Assembly: GCF_000025865.1 (NCBI RefSeq)
Contig: NC_014002.1
Location: 1,736,001 to 1,800,000 of the forward strand
Origin: Methanohalophilus mahii DSM 5219
Lineage (GTDB): Archaea > Halobacteriota > Methanosarcinia > Methanosarcinales > Methanosarcinaceae
DNA length: 64,000 bases
Reading direction: 5' to 3'
Positions 18,521 to 26,921 of this stretch are shown here, piece after piece; the first letter of the stretch is position 1; each line of letters begins with the position of its first letter. The notes beneath the pieces are model-generated. The model did not search any database. It saw only the letters and a list, made by a program, of their open reading frames with translations, and was not told where the DNA came from. Made by a program: the position numbers and the translations under genes.

Positions 18521-19243
18521 ATGGCAGAAAAAAGAGAACCAGCAGCCGGATGGCCAATCCTCAAGGGAGAATATGATGTAGGAGATCCGGAAAACTGTGT
18601 TGCAGTAATTACTCTGGGTTCACACCTGGATGGCGGACCCATGCTGGAAGCAGGAGCTTCAATTACAGGCCCCTGTAAAACAGAGAATCTGGGTCTGGAA
18701 AAAGTTGTATCCCACATTATTGCAAACCCAAATATCAGGTATCTGGTCGTAACCGGATCTGAAGTAAAAGGACACATAACCGGTGAAGCATTCATTATGC
18801 TGCACAAAAATGGTGTCAGTGATAACAGAATCGTGAATGCCAGCGGTGCTATTCCATATGTGGAAAACCTGACCGAAGAAGCTGTACAGAGGTATCAGGA
18901 ACAGATCGAATGTATCGATCTTATCGGTACCGAGGACATGGGAACTATCAGCAGCAAGATAAAAGAACTTGCAGCCAAGGACCCTGATGCTTTTGATGCA
19001 GATCCCCTTGTGATAGAAGTCGGCGGTGAAGCAGAAGAGGAAGAAGAAGTCGGTGGCCTAAAGCCGATGGCATCCGAGATCTCTGTAATTCGTGGCAGGA
19101 TTCTTGATATCGAGAGGGAAATGGCCAGGATTGGAGAGTTCAATAAATTCCATGCCGGTGTCCACGCAGGCAAGTTTGAAGGAATAATGATCGGACTTGC
19201 CATTACATTATCCCTACTTGGCCTGATATTATTCGGGAGGTGA
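18521..19243 (+). CDS. mtrA: Tetrahydrosarcinapterin S-methyltransferase subunit A (corrinoid carrier)
   Basis: MtrA carries the corrinoid cofactor that receives the methyl group from MtrH and passes it to coenzyme M. The N-terminal cytoplasmic domain begins [18 protein letters not shown] and includes [18 protein letters not shown], a hallmark of MtrA. A single C-terminal helix ([18 protein letters not shown], residues ~220-239) anchors it. The length of 240 residues is standard. The gene has a GGGAGGA ribosome binding site overlapping the end of mtrB. Confidence 0.97.
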   Translation: MAEKREPAAGWPILKGEYDVGDPENCVAVITLGSHLDGGPMLEAGASITGPCKTENLGLEKVVSHIIANPNIRYLVVTGSEVKGHITGEAFIMLHKNGVSDNRIVNASGAIPYVENLTEEAVQRYQEQIECIDLIGTEDMGTISSKIKELAAKDPDAFDADPLVIEVGGEAEEEEEVGGLKPMASEISVIRGRILDIEREMARIGEFNKFHAGVHAGKFEGIMIGLAITLSLLGLILFGR

Positions 19244-19248
19244 ATGAT

Positions 19249-19476
19249 ATGGCGGAAGAAGAATATGGAAAAGGCGTGCCAATGGTCATTGAACCAAAGA
19301 TGGGCGCCATTGATCGAGTGGTCGAAGATATCCGTTACAGGGCCCAGCTGATATCCAGGAGCCAAAAGCTTGATTCGGGTGTATCAGCCGCAGGAATAGT
19401 CGGTTTCACAATCGGATTTCTTTTTGCACTGATAATGGTTATCATACTACCACTATTGGTATGGCAGGTGATTTAA
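19249..19476 (+). CDS. mtrF: Tetrahydrosarcinapterin S-methyltransferase subunit F
   Basis: A 75-residue protein with a hydrophilic N-terminus ([20 protein letters not shown]) and one C-terminal membrane helix. MtrF resembles the C-terminal part of MtrA. I place the start at ATG 19249 because GGGAGGTGA (19235-19243) lies 5 nt before it; a GTG at 19240 would add three residues. mtrG follows after 1 nt. Confidence 0.95.
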   Translation: MAEEEYGKGVPMVIEPKMGAIDRVVEDIRYRAQLISRSQKLDSGVSAAGIVGFTIGFLFALIMVIILPLLVWQVI

Positions 19477-19477
19477 G

Positions 19478-19711
19478 ATGGCTGACGAACAAGCGAATAA
19501 CAATATTCCAGCCGTAGTGGTGGACTCGGAAGATTTTGACAAAATACTCAAGAAACTCAATGATATCGACGAGAAAATTGAGTTTGCCAACAGTGAAATC
19601 ACACAGAAGATAGGCAAGAAAGTAGGAAGGGATATAGGAATACTCTATGGAGCAGTTGCAGGCATATTGATGTTCTTGCTCTATATCTCGATATCACCTA
19701 TACTTTTCTAA
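19478..19711 (+). CDS. mtrG: Tetrahydrosarcinapterin S-methyltransferase subunit G
   Basis: A 77-residue subunit. The N-terminal half is helical and charged (DKILKKLNDIDEKIEFANSE) and the C-terminus is one membrane helix (GILYGAVAGILMFLLYISIS). This is the usual MtrG form. It lies between mtrF and mtrH with short spacers. Confidence 0.95.
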   Translation: MADEQANNNIPAVVVDSEDFDKILKKLNDIDEKIEFANSEITQKIGKKVGRDIGILYGAVAGILMFLLYISISPILF

Positions 19712-19726
19712 AATAGAGGTAATAAC

Positions 19727-20683
19727 ATGTTCAAATTTGATAAGAAACAGGAAGTATTCGAGGTCGGAAATGTCAAGTTCGGCGGACAGCCCGGCCAATA
19801 CCCAACCATTCTCGTCGGTTCAATGTTCTACAACAGGCACAACATTGTAACTGACGAAGATACTGGCGAATTCGACAGACCAGCAGCAGAAAAACTCTGG
19901 GACAACATGCTCGAGATGGCAGAAACTACAGGAAACCCCTGTGTCAACCAGATCGTGGGTGAAACCCCCGAAGCTATCAAAAAGTACATAGACTGGTTTG
20001 TTGAGTACGATGAAAAGACCCCGTTCCTGATAGATTCTTCAGCAGGGGACGTCCGTGCTGCAGCAGCTGATTATGTTACAGAGATCGGTGTTGCTGACAG
20101 GGCGATCTACAACTCCATTAACGCCAGTATCCACGAAGAAGAGATCGAAGCGGTCAAGAGAAGTGACATTGAAGCATCCATCGTACTCGCATTCAATGCG
20201 GTTGACCCAACCCTTAAGGGTAAGATTGAAGTACTCGAAAAGGGTGCATCCGGTCAGACACAGGGTATGCTTGATATCGCCAAGGATTGTGGAATCACAA
20301 AACCCCTGGTTGATGTTGCAGCAACTCCCCTTGGTGCCGGTGCCGGTTCATCCATCCGTGCAGTAATTGCTGTAAAGGGCCACTTTGGCCTGCCTGTAGG
20401 TGGAGGTTACCACAACATGGCATCCGCATGGGACTGGATGAAGACCTACAAGAAACAGTTCGAAACAAAGGAGCAGCGTAAGGCAATCTACATGCCTACT
20501 GATATCGGTACAAACCTCATACCACAGATCCTGGGATCCAACTTCCAGCTCTTCGGTCCAATCGAGAACACAAACACCGTGTTCCCGGCAACCGCAATGA
20601 CCGATATCATCCTTGCAGAAAATGCCAAGGAACTCGGCCTTGAGATCGAAGACGAAAACCATCCAATCAACAAACTGGTCTGA
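19727..20683 (+). CDS. mtrH: Tetrahydrosarcinapterin S-methyltransferase subunit H (methyltransferase)
   Basis: MtrH is the peripheral subunit that moves the methyl group from methyl-tetrahydrosarcinapterin to the corrinoid on MtrA. It is a 318-residue TIM-barrel protein of the pterin-binding methyltransferase type. Recognised blocks are FKFDKKQEVFEVGNVKFGGQ at the N-terminus, FLIDSSAGDVRAAAADYV near 104, and YNSINASIHEEEIEAVKRS near 127. It ends the operon, and a T-rich tract follows. Confidence 0.97.
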   Translation: MFKFDKKQEVFEVGNVKFGGQPGQYPTILVGSMFYNRHNIVTDEDTGEFDRPAAEKLWDNMLEMAETTGNPCVNQIVGETPEAIKKYIDWFVEYDEKTPFLIDSSAGDVRAAAADYVTEIGVADRAIYNSINASIHEEEIEAVKRSDIEASIVLAFNAVDPTLKGKIEVLEKGASGQTQGMLDIAKDCGITKPLVDVAATPLGAGAGSSIRAVIAVKGHFGLPVGGGYHNMASAWDWMKTYKKQFETKEQRKAIYMPTDIGTNLIPQILGSNFQLFGPIENTNTVFPATAMTDIILAENAKELGLEIEDENHPINKLV

Positions 20684-20696
20684 TATTTCAGATCGG

Positions 20697-20719
20697 TTTT
20701 ACTTTTTCTTTTCTTTTTT
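20697..20719 (+). terminator. T-rich terminator tract after mtrH
   Basis: Runs of T (TTTT, TTTTT, TTTT and TTTTTT) lie 14-36 nt beyond the mtrH stop with no strong hairpin. Archaeal transcription can end on T-tracts alone. The tract overlaps the last codons of the convergent nth gene. Confidence 0.4.
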
Positions 20720-21319
20720 AGCACACAAATCTTCTATTGCACAAACCTCACAAGCAGGAGACAGTGGTTTGCATACCGTTTTGCCAAACTGGACAAACAA
20801 CTCGTTAACTTCTCTCCAGTAAGATACCGGAACCTGTTTTTGTAACTCAATTTCGGTCTGGTCAGGAGTCACGGTATCCACAAGACCCAGCCTGTTTGAT
20901 ATCCTGTGTACATGAGTGTCCACTGCAATTGCTTTTTCCAAAAAAGCATAGGAAAGCACACAATTTGCGGTCTTCCTTCCAACGCCTGGAAGTTTAAGTA
21001 ACTCAACCATGGAAGCAGGGACCTGTGAATCATATTCATCTATAAGTATCTGAGAAATCTCTTTAATCCTGCCGGCTTTCACCCTGTAAAAACCCACATC
21101 CTTGATAAGAATTTCAATCTTTTCTACATCTGCCTCCACCATCTGTACAGGAGTAGAATATTGATCAAAAAGTCTCCGGGAGGCAACTTCTGTAACTTCA
21201 TCCCTGGTGCGCTGGGAAAGAACAGTTGATATCAGTATATAGAAGGGGTCCCTTTCGGTGGAAAAGTATTCATGAGGATAAAGGGGTTTCAACCTGTCGA
21301 ATATTTCTTCCGTGTCCAT
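20699..21319 (-). CDS. nth: Endonuclease III
   Basis: A base-excision-repair DNA glycosylase/AP lyase acting on oxidised pyrimidines. The helix-hairpin-helix is [17 protein letters not shown] near residue 103, with the catalytic Lys in GRKTA and the catalytic Asp in [12 protein letters not shown]. The C-terminal Fe-S loop has the spacing C-x6-C-x2-C-x5-C ([17 protein letters not shown]). I prefer ATG 21319 (206 residues), the usual N-terminus, over a TTG 18 codons upstream. It is convergent with mtrH. Confidence 0.95.
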   Translation of the reverse strand: MDTEEIFDRLKPLYPHEYFSTERDPFYILISTVLSQRTRDEVTEVASRRLFDQYSTPVQMVEADVEKIEILIKDVGFYRVKAGRIKEISQILIDEYDSQVPASMVELLKLPGVGRKTANCVLSYAFLEKAIAVDTHVHRISNRLGLVDTVTPDQTEIELQKQVPVSYWREVNELFVQFGKTVCKPLSPACEVCAIEDLCAKKEKKK

Positions 21320-21426
21320 GGATAATTCAATGTTATGCAAAATAATAAGGTTTACCTGATGGAAAGGCTTCAAACGAATTCGAAGTTAAAGGCAATTACT
21401 TATAACTGTCATGGCTATTATCTTTT

Positions 21427-22881
21427 ATGAAGCAGAACAAGATGTTACTCTATGCTTTAATGGCAATTGTTGTGCTGTCTGTCGTTTTTTCGGTGGCAAC
21501 ATACAATACACCCGGAAATGGTGATAAGGAACAGTCTGTAAAGCCTTCCGTGGCATCCACTTCAGGTTCCTTTAAAGACCTGATGGAAATGACAGCTATG
21601 GAAAATACAAACAATGCTCTCCAGCTGACAATCTACTCCGGCAACTTTGCCCTTGTCAAGGAAAAAAGGCAGGCACAGCTGGAAGAGGGTTATAATAATC
21701 TCAGGTATTCGGATGTACCGACCAGGATAGAACCATCATCCGTCATTCTGGAAGATACCGGTGACAATGGCATTTCGATAATCGAGCAGACATACCGCTA
21801 TGACGTAGCCAGTAGGTCCGGCCTGCTGGAAACTTATACAGGCAAGGAAATAATGGCATATGACACCGATGGAAAACAGTACACAGGAACCCTTCTGAGT
21901 TACCGGGACGGGCTGGTCCTGCAGACTACAGAAGGTGTCATAAGCCTGTCCGAGACTTCAAAGATTGAATACCCGGATTCAGCAGACCTGCTCACAAATC
22001 CGACTCTCATCTGGCAACTGTATTCTCCCATTTCCGGTAATGTGGAGATGCTCACATCCTATATCACAAATGGAATTGGCTGGGACATGGGCTATGTTAT
22101 CAAGACTGATGCTGAAGAAAAAACGGCTGATATCGAGGGATGGGTCAATATAGATAACAATGCAGGTACATCATTTGAGGATGCAACAATAAAACTAATG
22201 GCAGGCGATATTAACAGGCAGTCTGCACAAAAAGCCTATGATTCTGTGAGATACGAAGTTCCCGCTGAAGAAGCTGCTGCGGGTTCCTTTGACCGGGAAA
22301 GTTTTTCGGAATACCACATGTACACCTTGAAACGCCAGTCCAGCCTGCCGGATAAACAATCCAAGCAGATCTCCCTGTTCTCAAAGGACAATGTGCCTGT
22401 GGAGAAGGAACTGGTTTACGACAGCTGGAATGGTGACAGGGTCAGTATCAGTCTCACTCTGGACAATTCAGAGGAAGAAGGGCCTGGAGTTCCGTTACCT
22501 GCAGGGGTTGCAAAACTCTACCAGCCTGACAGTGCAGGCCATCTCCAGTTTGCAGGTGAGGACAGGATCGATCATACACCGGTAGGGGACAGCATCCGCC
22601 TTACAGCTGGATATGCATTCGATGTGACCGGTGAAAGAGAACAGGTCGAATATGAGAGAATTGGTACAAACAGATACAGGACCACAAACAGGATCACAAT
22701 TTCCAACTACAAGGAAACAAATGAAGAAGTTGTGATAGTGGAACGCCTCTATGGAGATTGGGAAATCACCAAATCATCCCACCCATACACCAAGCAGGAT
22801 GCAAATACCATCGAATTCAAGGTAGAAGTGCCTGCTGAGGGAGATGTGGAAGTTACCTATACATCCCTCTACAATTACTGA
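21427..22881 (+). CDS. DUF4139 domain protein, exported or membrane-anchored
   Basis: The 484-residue protein begins with KQNK and a hydrophobic stretch (MLLYALMAIVVLSVVFSVAT), a signal or N-terminal anchor, so the rest is probably outside the membrane. The body matches DUF4139-type proteins: LTIYSGNFALVKEKRQAQL near residue 66, a middle region of beta strands, and a C-terminal repeat of immunoglobulin-like strands ending EGDVEVTYTSLYNY. The function is unknown. It is monocistronic and convergent with the hdr genes. Confidence 0.75.
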   Translation: MKQNKMLLYALMAIVVLSVVFSVATYNTPGNGDKEQSVKPSVASTSGSFKDLMEMTAMENTNNALQLTIYSGNFALVKEKRQAQLEEGYNNLRYSDVPTRIEPSSVILEDTGDNGISIIEQTYRYDVASRSGLLETYTGKEIMAYDTDGKQYTGTLLSYRDGLVLQTTEGVISLSETSKIEYPDSADLLTNPTLIWQLYSPISGNVEMLTSYITNGIGWDMGYVIKTDAEEKTADIEGWVNIDNNAGTSFEDATIKLMAGDINRQSAQKAYDSVRYEVPAEEAAAGSFDRESFSEYHMYTLKRQSSLPDKQSKQISLFSKDNVPVEKELVYDSWNGDRVSISLTLDNSEEEGPGVPLPAGVAKLYQPDSAGHLQFAGEDRIDHTPVGDSIRLTAGYAFDVTGEREQVEYERIGTNRYRTTNRITISNYKETNEEVVIVERLYGDWEITKSSHPYTKQDANTIEFKVEVPAEGDVEVTYTSLYNY

Positions 22882-22905
22882 GCACCCTGCGCTCAGTCTT
22901 TTTTT
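22878..22905. terminator. Hairpin terminator between convergent genes
   Basis: CTGAGC (22878-22883) and GCTCAG (22891-22896) form a 6 bp stem with a 7 nt loop, followed by TCTTTTTTT. It overlaps the last codon of the DUF4139 gene and the stop of hdrB on the other strand, so it could serve both; the T-run favours the plus strand. Confidence 0.65.
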
Positions 22906-23786
22906 AATTCATTAAGTAAATTGCAGAAATCCGAACAGTCCATTTCATTGAGATTTATCCCAACATCTTCTGGAGAATATCCCAGTGAAAGGGCCAGTAA
23001 CTGGGAATAGTGAATTACCGGGATGCCAAACTCCCTGCCTTTTTCTGCAAGGGATACCTGACCCGCATCGAACTGCATGTGACAGAAAGGACACGCTTCC
23101 ACGATGCAATCTACATCTGCCCCTTCAATCTTGCCTAGTTTGTGTTCGGTGATTGCAAGAGCCGTTTCACCCAGGGCTGACCTGACACCTCCACCTGCAC
23201 CGCAGCATTCCATCTTATCGGGATAATCCACACTTGTGCAGCCCAGCACCTCCACCAGTTCATCAAAAACAGAAGGATGCTCCACACTGGCAGTAGCCCT
23301 GTTTGATGAGGGTTTGAGCATGTGGCAGCCGTAATGTAAGGCCACTTTCAGATCCAGTTGTCTGACAATTGTTTCTTTTATTTTTTGCACACCTATTTCT
23401 GAATACAGGAATTCGATAATATGACGTACATCAATGGTACCATCAAAATGGCGCCCGATTTGTGACAGGTGACTGTTGGTCTGCTCTTTCAGGACAGGGT
23501 TGTTTTTCAGTTTGAGATTGGCATCCGCCAGGGATCCATAACAGCCGTTACAGATTGTCAGAACATCTCTCTCATCTGTTTCTGACAATGTGATGTTCCT
23601 AGAAGCCAGGGCCAGCCAGGTGGGTTCATCAAAGGAACGAAACACGCCGGGTGCAGGACAGCAGGATGCACCTTCAAGCTCTTTCCAGTCAATACCCAGG
23701 CTTTCAAGGCAAATACCTGTGGCTTTTTCAATCCCGGGATAACGGTTGGGCACAAGACAGCCCAAGAAAAGGGATATTTTCATCAT
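22893..23786 (-). CDS. hdrB: Heterodisulfide reductase subunit B-type protein (CCG domains)
   Basis: HdrB carries the noncubane Fe-S centres that reduce the CoM-S-S-CoB heterodisulfide. Both Cys-rich CCG domains are visible: SCCPAPGVF with ICNGCYG in the first half, and HYGCHML, ECCGAGGG and EACPFCHMQFD in the second. The length of 297 residues is typical. The start ATG at 23786 overlaps the hdrC stop as ATGA, with AAGGA just upstream. It resembles the cytoplasmic HdrB2 form found in Methanosarcinaceae beside the membrane HdrDE. The partner HdrA is not in the window. Confidence 0.92.
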   Translation of the reverse strand: MMKISLFLGCLVPNRYPGIEKATGICLESLGIDWKELEGASCCPAPGVFRSFDEPTWLALASRNITLSETDERDVLTICNGCYGSLADANLKLKNNPVLKEQTNSHLSQIGRHFDGTIDVRHIIEFLYSEIGVQKIKETIVRQLDLKVALHYGCHMLKPSSNRATASVEHPSVFDELVEVLGCTSVDYPDKMECCGAGGGVRSALGETALAITEHKLGKIEGADVDCIVEACPFCHMQFDAGQVSLAEKGREFGIPVIHYSQLLALSLGYSPEDVGINLNEMDCSDFCNLLNELKKD

Positions 23787-24280
23787 TCCTTCCCCCCTGT
23801 AATATCCCCGAAACCACAACTTGCAAGCAGGAGCTTTACATCTTTCAGGTCATCAGGATGGCTGTGGACCGTGGATGGCAGGGAATTCAGGCCCAGTTGC
23901 ATGCGTTTTTCTTTGTGAGCGTCATCAATAGGGACAGCGTGGCCATGTTCCTGAAGCAGATTGGCCACTTGCCTGTGTCGCTCCAGAATCAACCCCTCAT
24001 GGGCGGCAATACTGCGCACAGCAAGTATGGCATCCACAATTGCAATACCCCGGGGACATCTCTCCTGACAGTTGTAGCAGGTCGTGCACATCCAAAGAGA
24101 TTCATCAGAGATGGCTGCATGATCCCTGCCTATCTTGCGCACAAGCCGCCTGACATTCAGACTGGCCTGTCTGCCAGAGGGGCAACTACCACTGCATACG
24201 CCACACTGCATACATTTCAGGACATTGAAATCCTCTATAACCTCCTCAATTGAAGGAGCACCTGCCATGATTATATTCAC
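23783..24280 (-). CDS. hdrC: Heterodisulfide reductase subunit C-type protein (two 4Fe-4S)
   Basis: A 165-residue electron-transfer subunit with two 4Fe-4S motifs, CMQCGVCSGSCP near residue 24 and CTTCYNCQERCP near 66. These define HdrC. It passes electrons from HdrA to HdrB. It is first of a two-gene operon (hdrC-hdrB) and is divergent from glnA, sharing a 149 nt spacer. Only B and C are here, so the associated HdrA must be elsewhere. Confidence 0.92.
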   Translation of the reverse strand: MNIIMAGAPSIEEVIEDFNVLKCMQCGVCSGSCPSGRQASLNVRRLVRKIGRDHAAISDESLWMCTTCYNCQERCPRGIAIVDAILAVRSIAAHEGLILERHRQVANLLQEHGHAVPIDDAHKEKRMQLGLNSLPSTVHSHPDDLKDVKLLLASCGFGDITGGKE

Positions 24281-24372
24281 CTACCCGAAAGTAGATTTTC
24301 ATTTGTTATAAAGATGAGGCATGTCCTGTATTTTTGGTTTAATTTATATGAGGAAAATACCCTGGCCAAATG

Positions 24373-24405
24373 TTTTATATAATACTAATACGGTATATGG
24401 TTACT
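24373..24405 (+). promoter_or_regulatory. glnA promoter with probable NrpR operator
   Basis: A strong TATA box TTTTATATAAT spans 24373-24383. The sequence GGTA-TATGGT-TACT at 24392-24405 matches 7 of 8 positions of the NrpR operator GGTA-N6-TACC known from methanogen nitrogen genes. It sits between the TATA box and the expected start near 24405, where binding would block transcription. The window also encodes an NrpR-domain protein at 39701-40459. Confidence 0.6.
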
Positions 24406-24429
24406 GCCTTCCTATAAAGGGTGAGCGAA

Positions 24430-25776
24430 ATGAAACATAAGCCAGAGATACAGACCAAAGAAGACGTACTTGAAGCGGTCGTCGAAAATGATGTAAAGTT
24501 TATACGTACCCAGTTCACCGACACAATGGGAATTATCAAGAGCTGGGCAATTCCTTCTGAGGACCTTGATGAGGCATTCGATGAAGGAGTGATGTTCGAT
24601 GGATCCTCGATCGAAGGATTCACCCGCATTGAGGAATCAGACATGATGCTCATGCCCGACCCTTCAACATTCCGTATCCTGCCCTGGAGACCAACCGAAG
24701 GAGCCGTCGCCCGAATAATAGGTGATGTAAAATTGCCGAATGGCAAACCCTTCGAAGGTGATCCACGTTACATTCTCAAAAAGGCTCTCAGGGAAGCCGA
24801 TGACATGGGATATTCCATGAATGTGGGACCGGAACTTGAGTTCTTCCTGTTCAAACTGGATGGTCAAGGCAATCCCACAACCGAGCTTACCGATAAAGGA
24901 GGTTACTTCGACTTTGCACCCCTGGACATGGCCCAGGACGTGCGCAGGGAAATTGACTATGCCCTGGAACACATGGGATTCAAGATAGAGGCATCACACC
25001 ACGAAGTTGCCCCTTCACAGCACGAGATCGATTTCAGGTTCTCGGATGCCCTTACCACCGCAGATAATGTAATCACGTTCAGGTATGTGGTCAAATCCAT
25101 AGCAAACCACCATGGTTACTATGCAACCTTCATGCCAAAACCACTCTACGGTGTAAACGGCTCAGGAATGCATGCCAACCAATCTTTGATGTCACAGGAG
25201 GGGGAAAATGTATTCTTTGATCCGAATACTCCAAACCAGCTCTCCGACATAGCCAGGTATTACACCGGCGGACTGCTGGAACATATAAGGGAATTTGCGG
25301 CAATAACCAACCCAACTGTCAACTCTTATAAAAGACTCGTACCAGGATATGAAGCTCCCATCTACATAACCTGGTCCGACAGTAACCGCAGTTCCCTGAT
25401 ACGTATCCCGTCAACCAGAGGCAAGGGCACAAGGGTAGAACTCAGATGTCCGGATCCGGCATGCAATCCATATCTTGCCTTTGCAACCATGCTTTCTGCA
25501 GGCCTGGATGGAATCAAGAACAAAACCGATCCTGGAGAAGCAGTAACCCACAATATATTCAACCTTTCCGGAAAGGATAGGGAAGACATGGGAATCAATT
25601 CGCTGCCCGGAAGTCTCAAAGAAGCGATCGATGAGATGGCAGGCAGCGAATTTGTTAAAAAGACCGTGGGTGACCACCTTTTCAACAATTATCTCTGTGC
25701 CAAGAACAAGGAATGGGATGATTATAAGGCGCGGGTACACCAGTGGGAACTGGATACCTACCTTAGCGTACTTTAA
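24430..25776 (+). CDS. glnA: Glutamine synthetase, type I
   Basis: GlnA makes glutamine from glutamate, ammonia and ATP and forms dodecamers. Conserved blocks are DGSSIEGFTRIEESDM (residues ~56-71), GPELEFFLF (~137), HHEVAPSQHEIDFRF (~196), NGSGMHANQS (~243) and SNRSSLIRIP (~319). 448 residues without the adenylylation-region insertion suggests the alpha form, controlled by feedback or protein partners rather than AMP. The start is ATG 24430, with GGTGA at 24420-24424 exactly 5 nt before it; GTG 24421 lies within that site. It is followed by glutamate synthase genes. Confidence 0.97.
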   Translation: MKHKPEIQTKEDVLEAVVENDVKFIRTQFTDTMGIIKSWAIPSEDLDEAFDEGVMFDGSSIEGFTRIEESDMMLMPDPSTFRILPWRPTEGAVARIIGDVKLPNGKPFEGDPRYILKKALREADDMGYSMNVGPELEFFLFKLDGQGNPTTELTDKGGYFDFAPLDMAQDVRREIDYALEHMGFKIEASHHEVAPSQHEIDFRFSDALTTADNVITFRYVVKSIANHHGYYATFMPKPLYGVNGSGMHANQSLMSQEGENVFFDPNTPNQLSDIARYYTGGLLEHIREFAAITNPTVNSYKRLVPGYEAPIYITWSDSNRSSLIRIPSTRGKGTRVELRCPDPACNPYLAFATMLSAGLDGIKNKTDPGEAVTHNIFNLSGKDREDMGINSLPGSLKEAIDEMAGSEFVKKTVGDHLFNNYLCAKNKEWDDYKARVHQWELDTYLSVL

Positions 25777-25779
25777 GCA

Positions 25780-25799
25780 GGGATTTCACAGGAAATCCC
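25780..25799 (+). terminator. Hairpin after glnA
   Basis: GGGATTTC (25780-25787) and GAAATCCC (25792-25799) form a perfect 8 bp stem with an ACAG loop, just beyond the glnA stop, followed by an A/T-rich stretch with CTTTTCTAT. It probably ends or attenuates the glnA transcript before the glutamate synthase genes. Confidence 0.55.
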
Positions 25800-25865
25800 G
25801 CCCCCAAATCTTTTCTATACATACACTTTATACACACTTTTACATATCATAACAGGGTGATGCCG

Positions 25866-26921
25866 ATGTGCGGGATAATAGGAGTTATTGACAGACATAA
25901 ACAAAAAATGAATGGTTCGGGAATCAAGGAAGCCCTCAGCCTTATGAATGAGCGTGGCAGTGGTGAAGGCGCAGGTTATGCCGCATATGGCATATACCCC
26001 GATTTTGAGGACTGTTATGCCCTGCACATATTCTTTGATAACCTTGTGGAACCAAAATCAAAAGTTGATGATATCATCCAGAAGTGGGGACGCATCGTCC
26101 ATCAGGAAGAAATTCCTACAAAGGAACAACCCAACCTGAAAAGGAATCATGTTCCCTGGAGATACTTCTTCAAACCCTACACAGACCTTATGCCCGGAAG
26201 TCTCACACCGGATGAAGATATTGTCAAATATCTGGTCATGGAAATAAATTCTTCCGCTATAGAAGGGGCCCTGGTTTTTTCCTCCGGGAAAAATATGGGA
26301 GTATTCAAGGCCGCTGGATGGCCTGAAGATGTGGCTAATTTTTACAAAATAGATGAATATGAAGGCTATATCTGGCTGGCACATAACCGTTATCCTACCA
26401 ACACACCCGGATGGTGGGGAGGAGCGCATCCGTTTAACCTGCTTAACTGGTCGGTTGTGCATAACGGGGAAATCACTTCCTACGGGACAAACCAGAGATA
26501 CGTGGAAAGTAATGGTTACCAGTGTACAATGTTTACCGATACCGAAGTTGTTGCATACCTGTTTGATCTTCTCGGCAGACATCACGAATTGCCATCAGAG
26601 ATTATTGTAAAAGCAATGGCTCCACCCTTCTGGGATGAGATTGATGAAATGGATGATCACGAGCGTGCACTCAACAAGGCAATCCGCCTGACCTACGGCC
26701 CAGCTCTCATGAACGGTCCCTTCGCAATAGTTGTGGCCACCCATAACGGTATAGTGGGGTTCACTGACAGGATAAAACTCCGGCCACTGGTAGTTGGGGA
26801 ACACGGCTCACGATTATACATCTCCAGCGAGGAAGCCGCAATCAGAACCATGGATCCCCAGGTGGAGGACATCCACATGCCGGGTGCAGGAGAACCTGTA
26901 ATCGGGAGGGTTGTAACATGA
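25866..26921 (+). CDS. Glutamate synthase, glutamine amidotransferase subunit (class II)
   Basis: An Ntn-type amidotransferase that releases ammonia from glutamine. After Met removal the N-terminal Cys of MCGIIGVIDR is the nucleophile, which fixes the start at ATG 25866; GGTGA (25856-25860) lies 5 nt before it. Other family blocks are LAHNRYPTNTPGWWGGAHPF near residue 174 and VVHNGEITSYGTNQRYVE near 197. In archaea glutamate synthase is split: this 351-residue subunit, an FMN/Fe-S core and a GXGXG subunit, encoded consecutively here. The end overlaps the core gene as ATGA. Confidence 0.9.
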   Translation: MCGIIGVIDRHKQKMNGSGIKEALSLMNERGSGEGAGYAAYGIYPDFEDCYALHIFFDNLVEPKSKVDDIIQKWGRIVHQEEIPTKEQPNLKRNHVPWRYFFKPYTDLMPGSLTPDEDIVKYLVMEINSSAIEGALVFSSGKNMGVFKAAGWPEDVANFYKIDEYEGYIWLAHNRYPTNTPGWWGGAHPFNLLNWSVVHNGEITSYGTNQRYVESNGYQCTMFTDTEVVAYLFDLLGRHHELPSEIIVKAMAPPFWDEIDEMDDHERALNKAIRLTYGPALMNGPFAIVVATHNGIVGFTDRIKLRPLVVGEHGSRLYISSEEAAIRTMDPQVEDIHMPGAGEPVIGRVVT

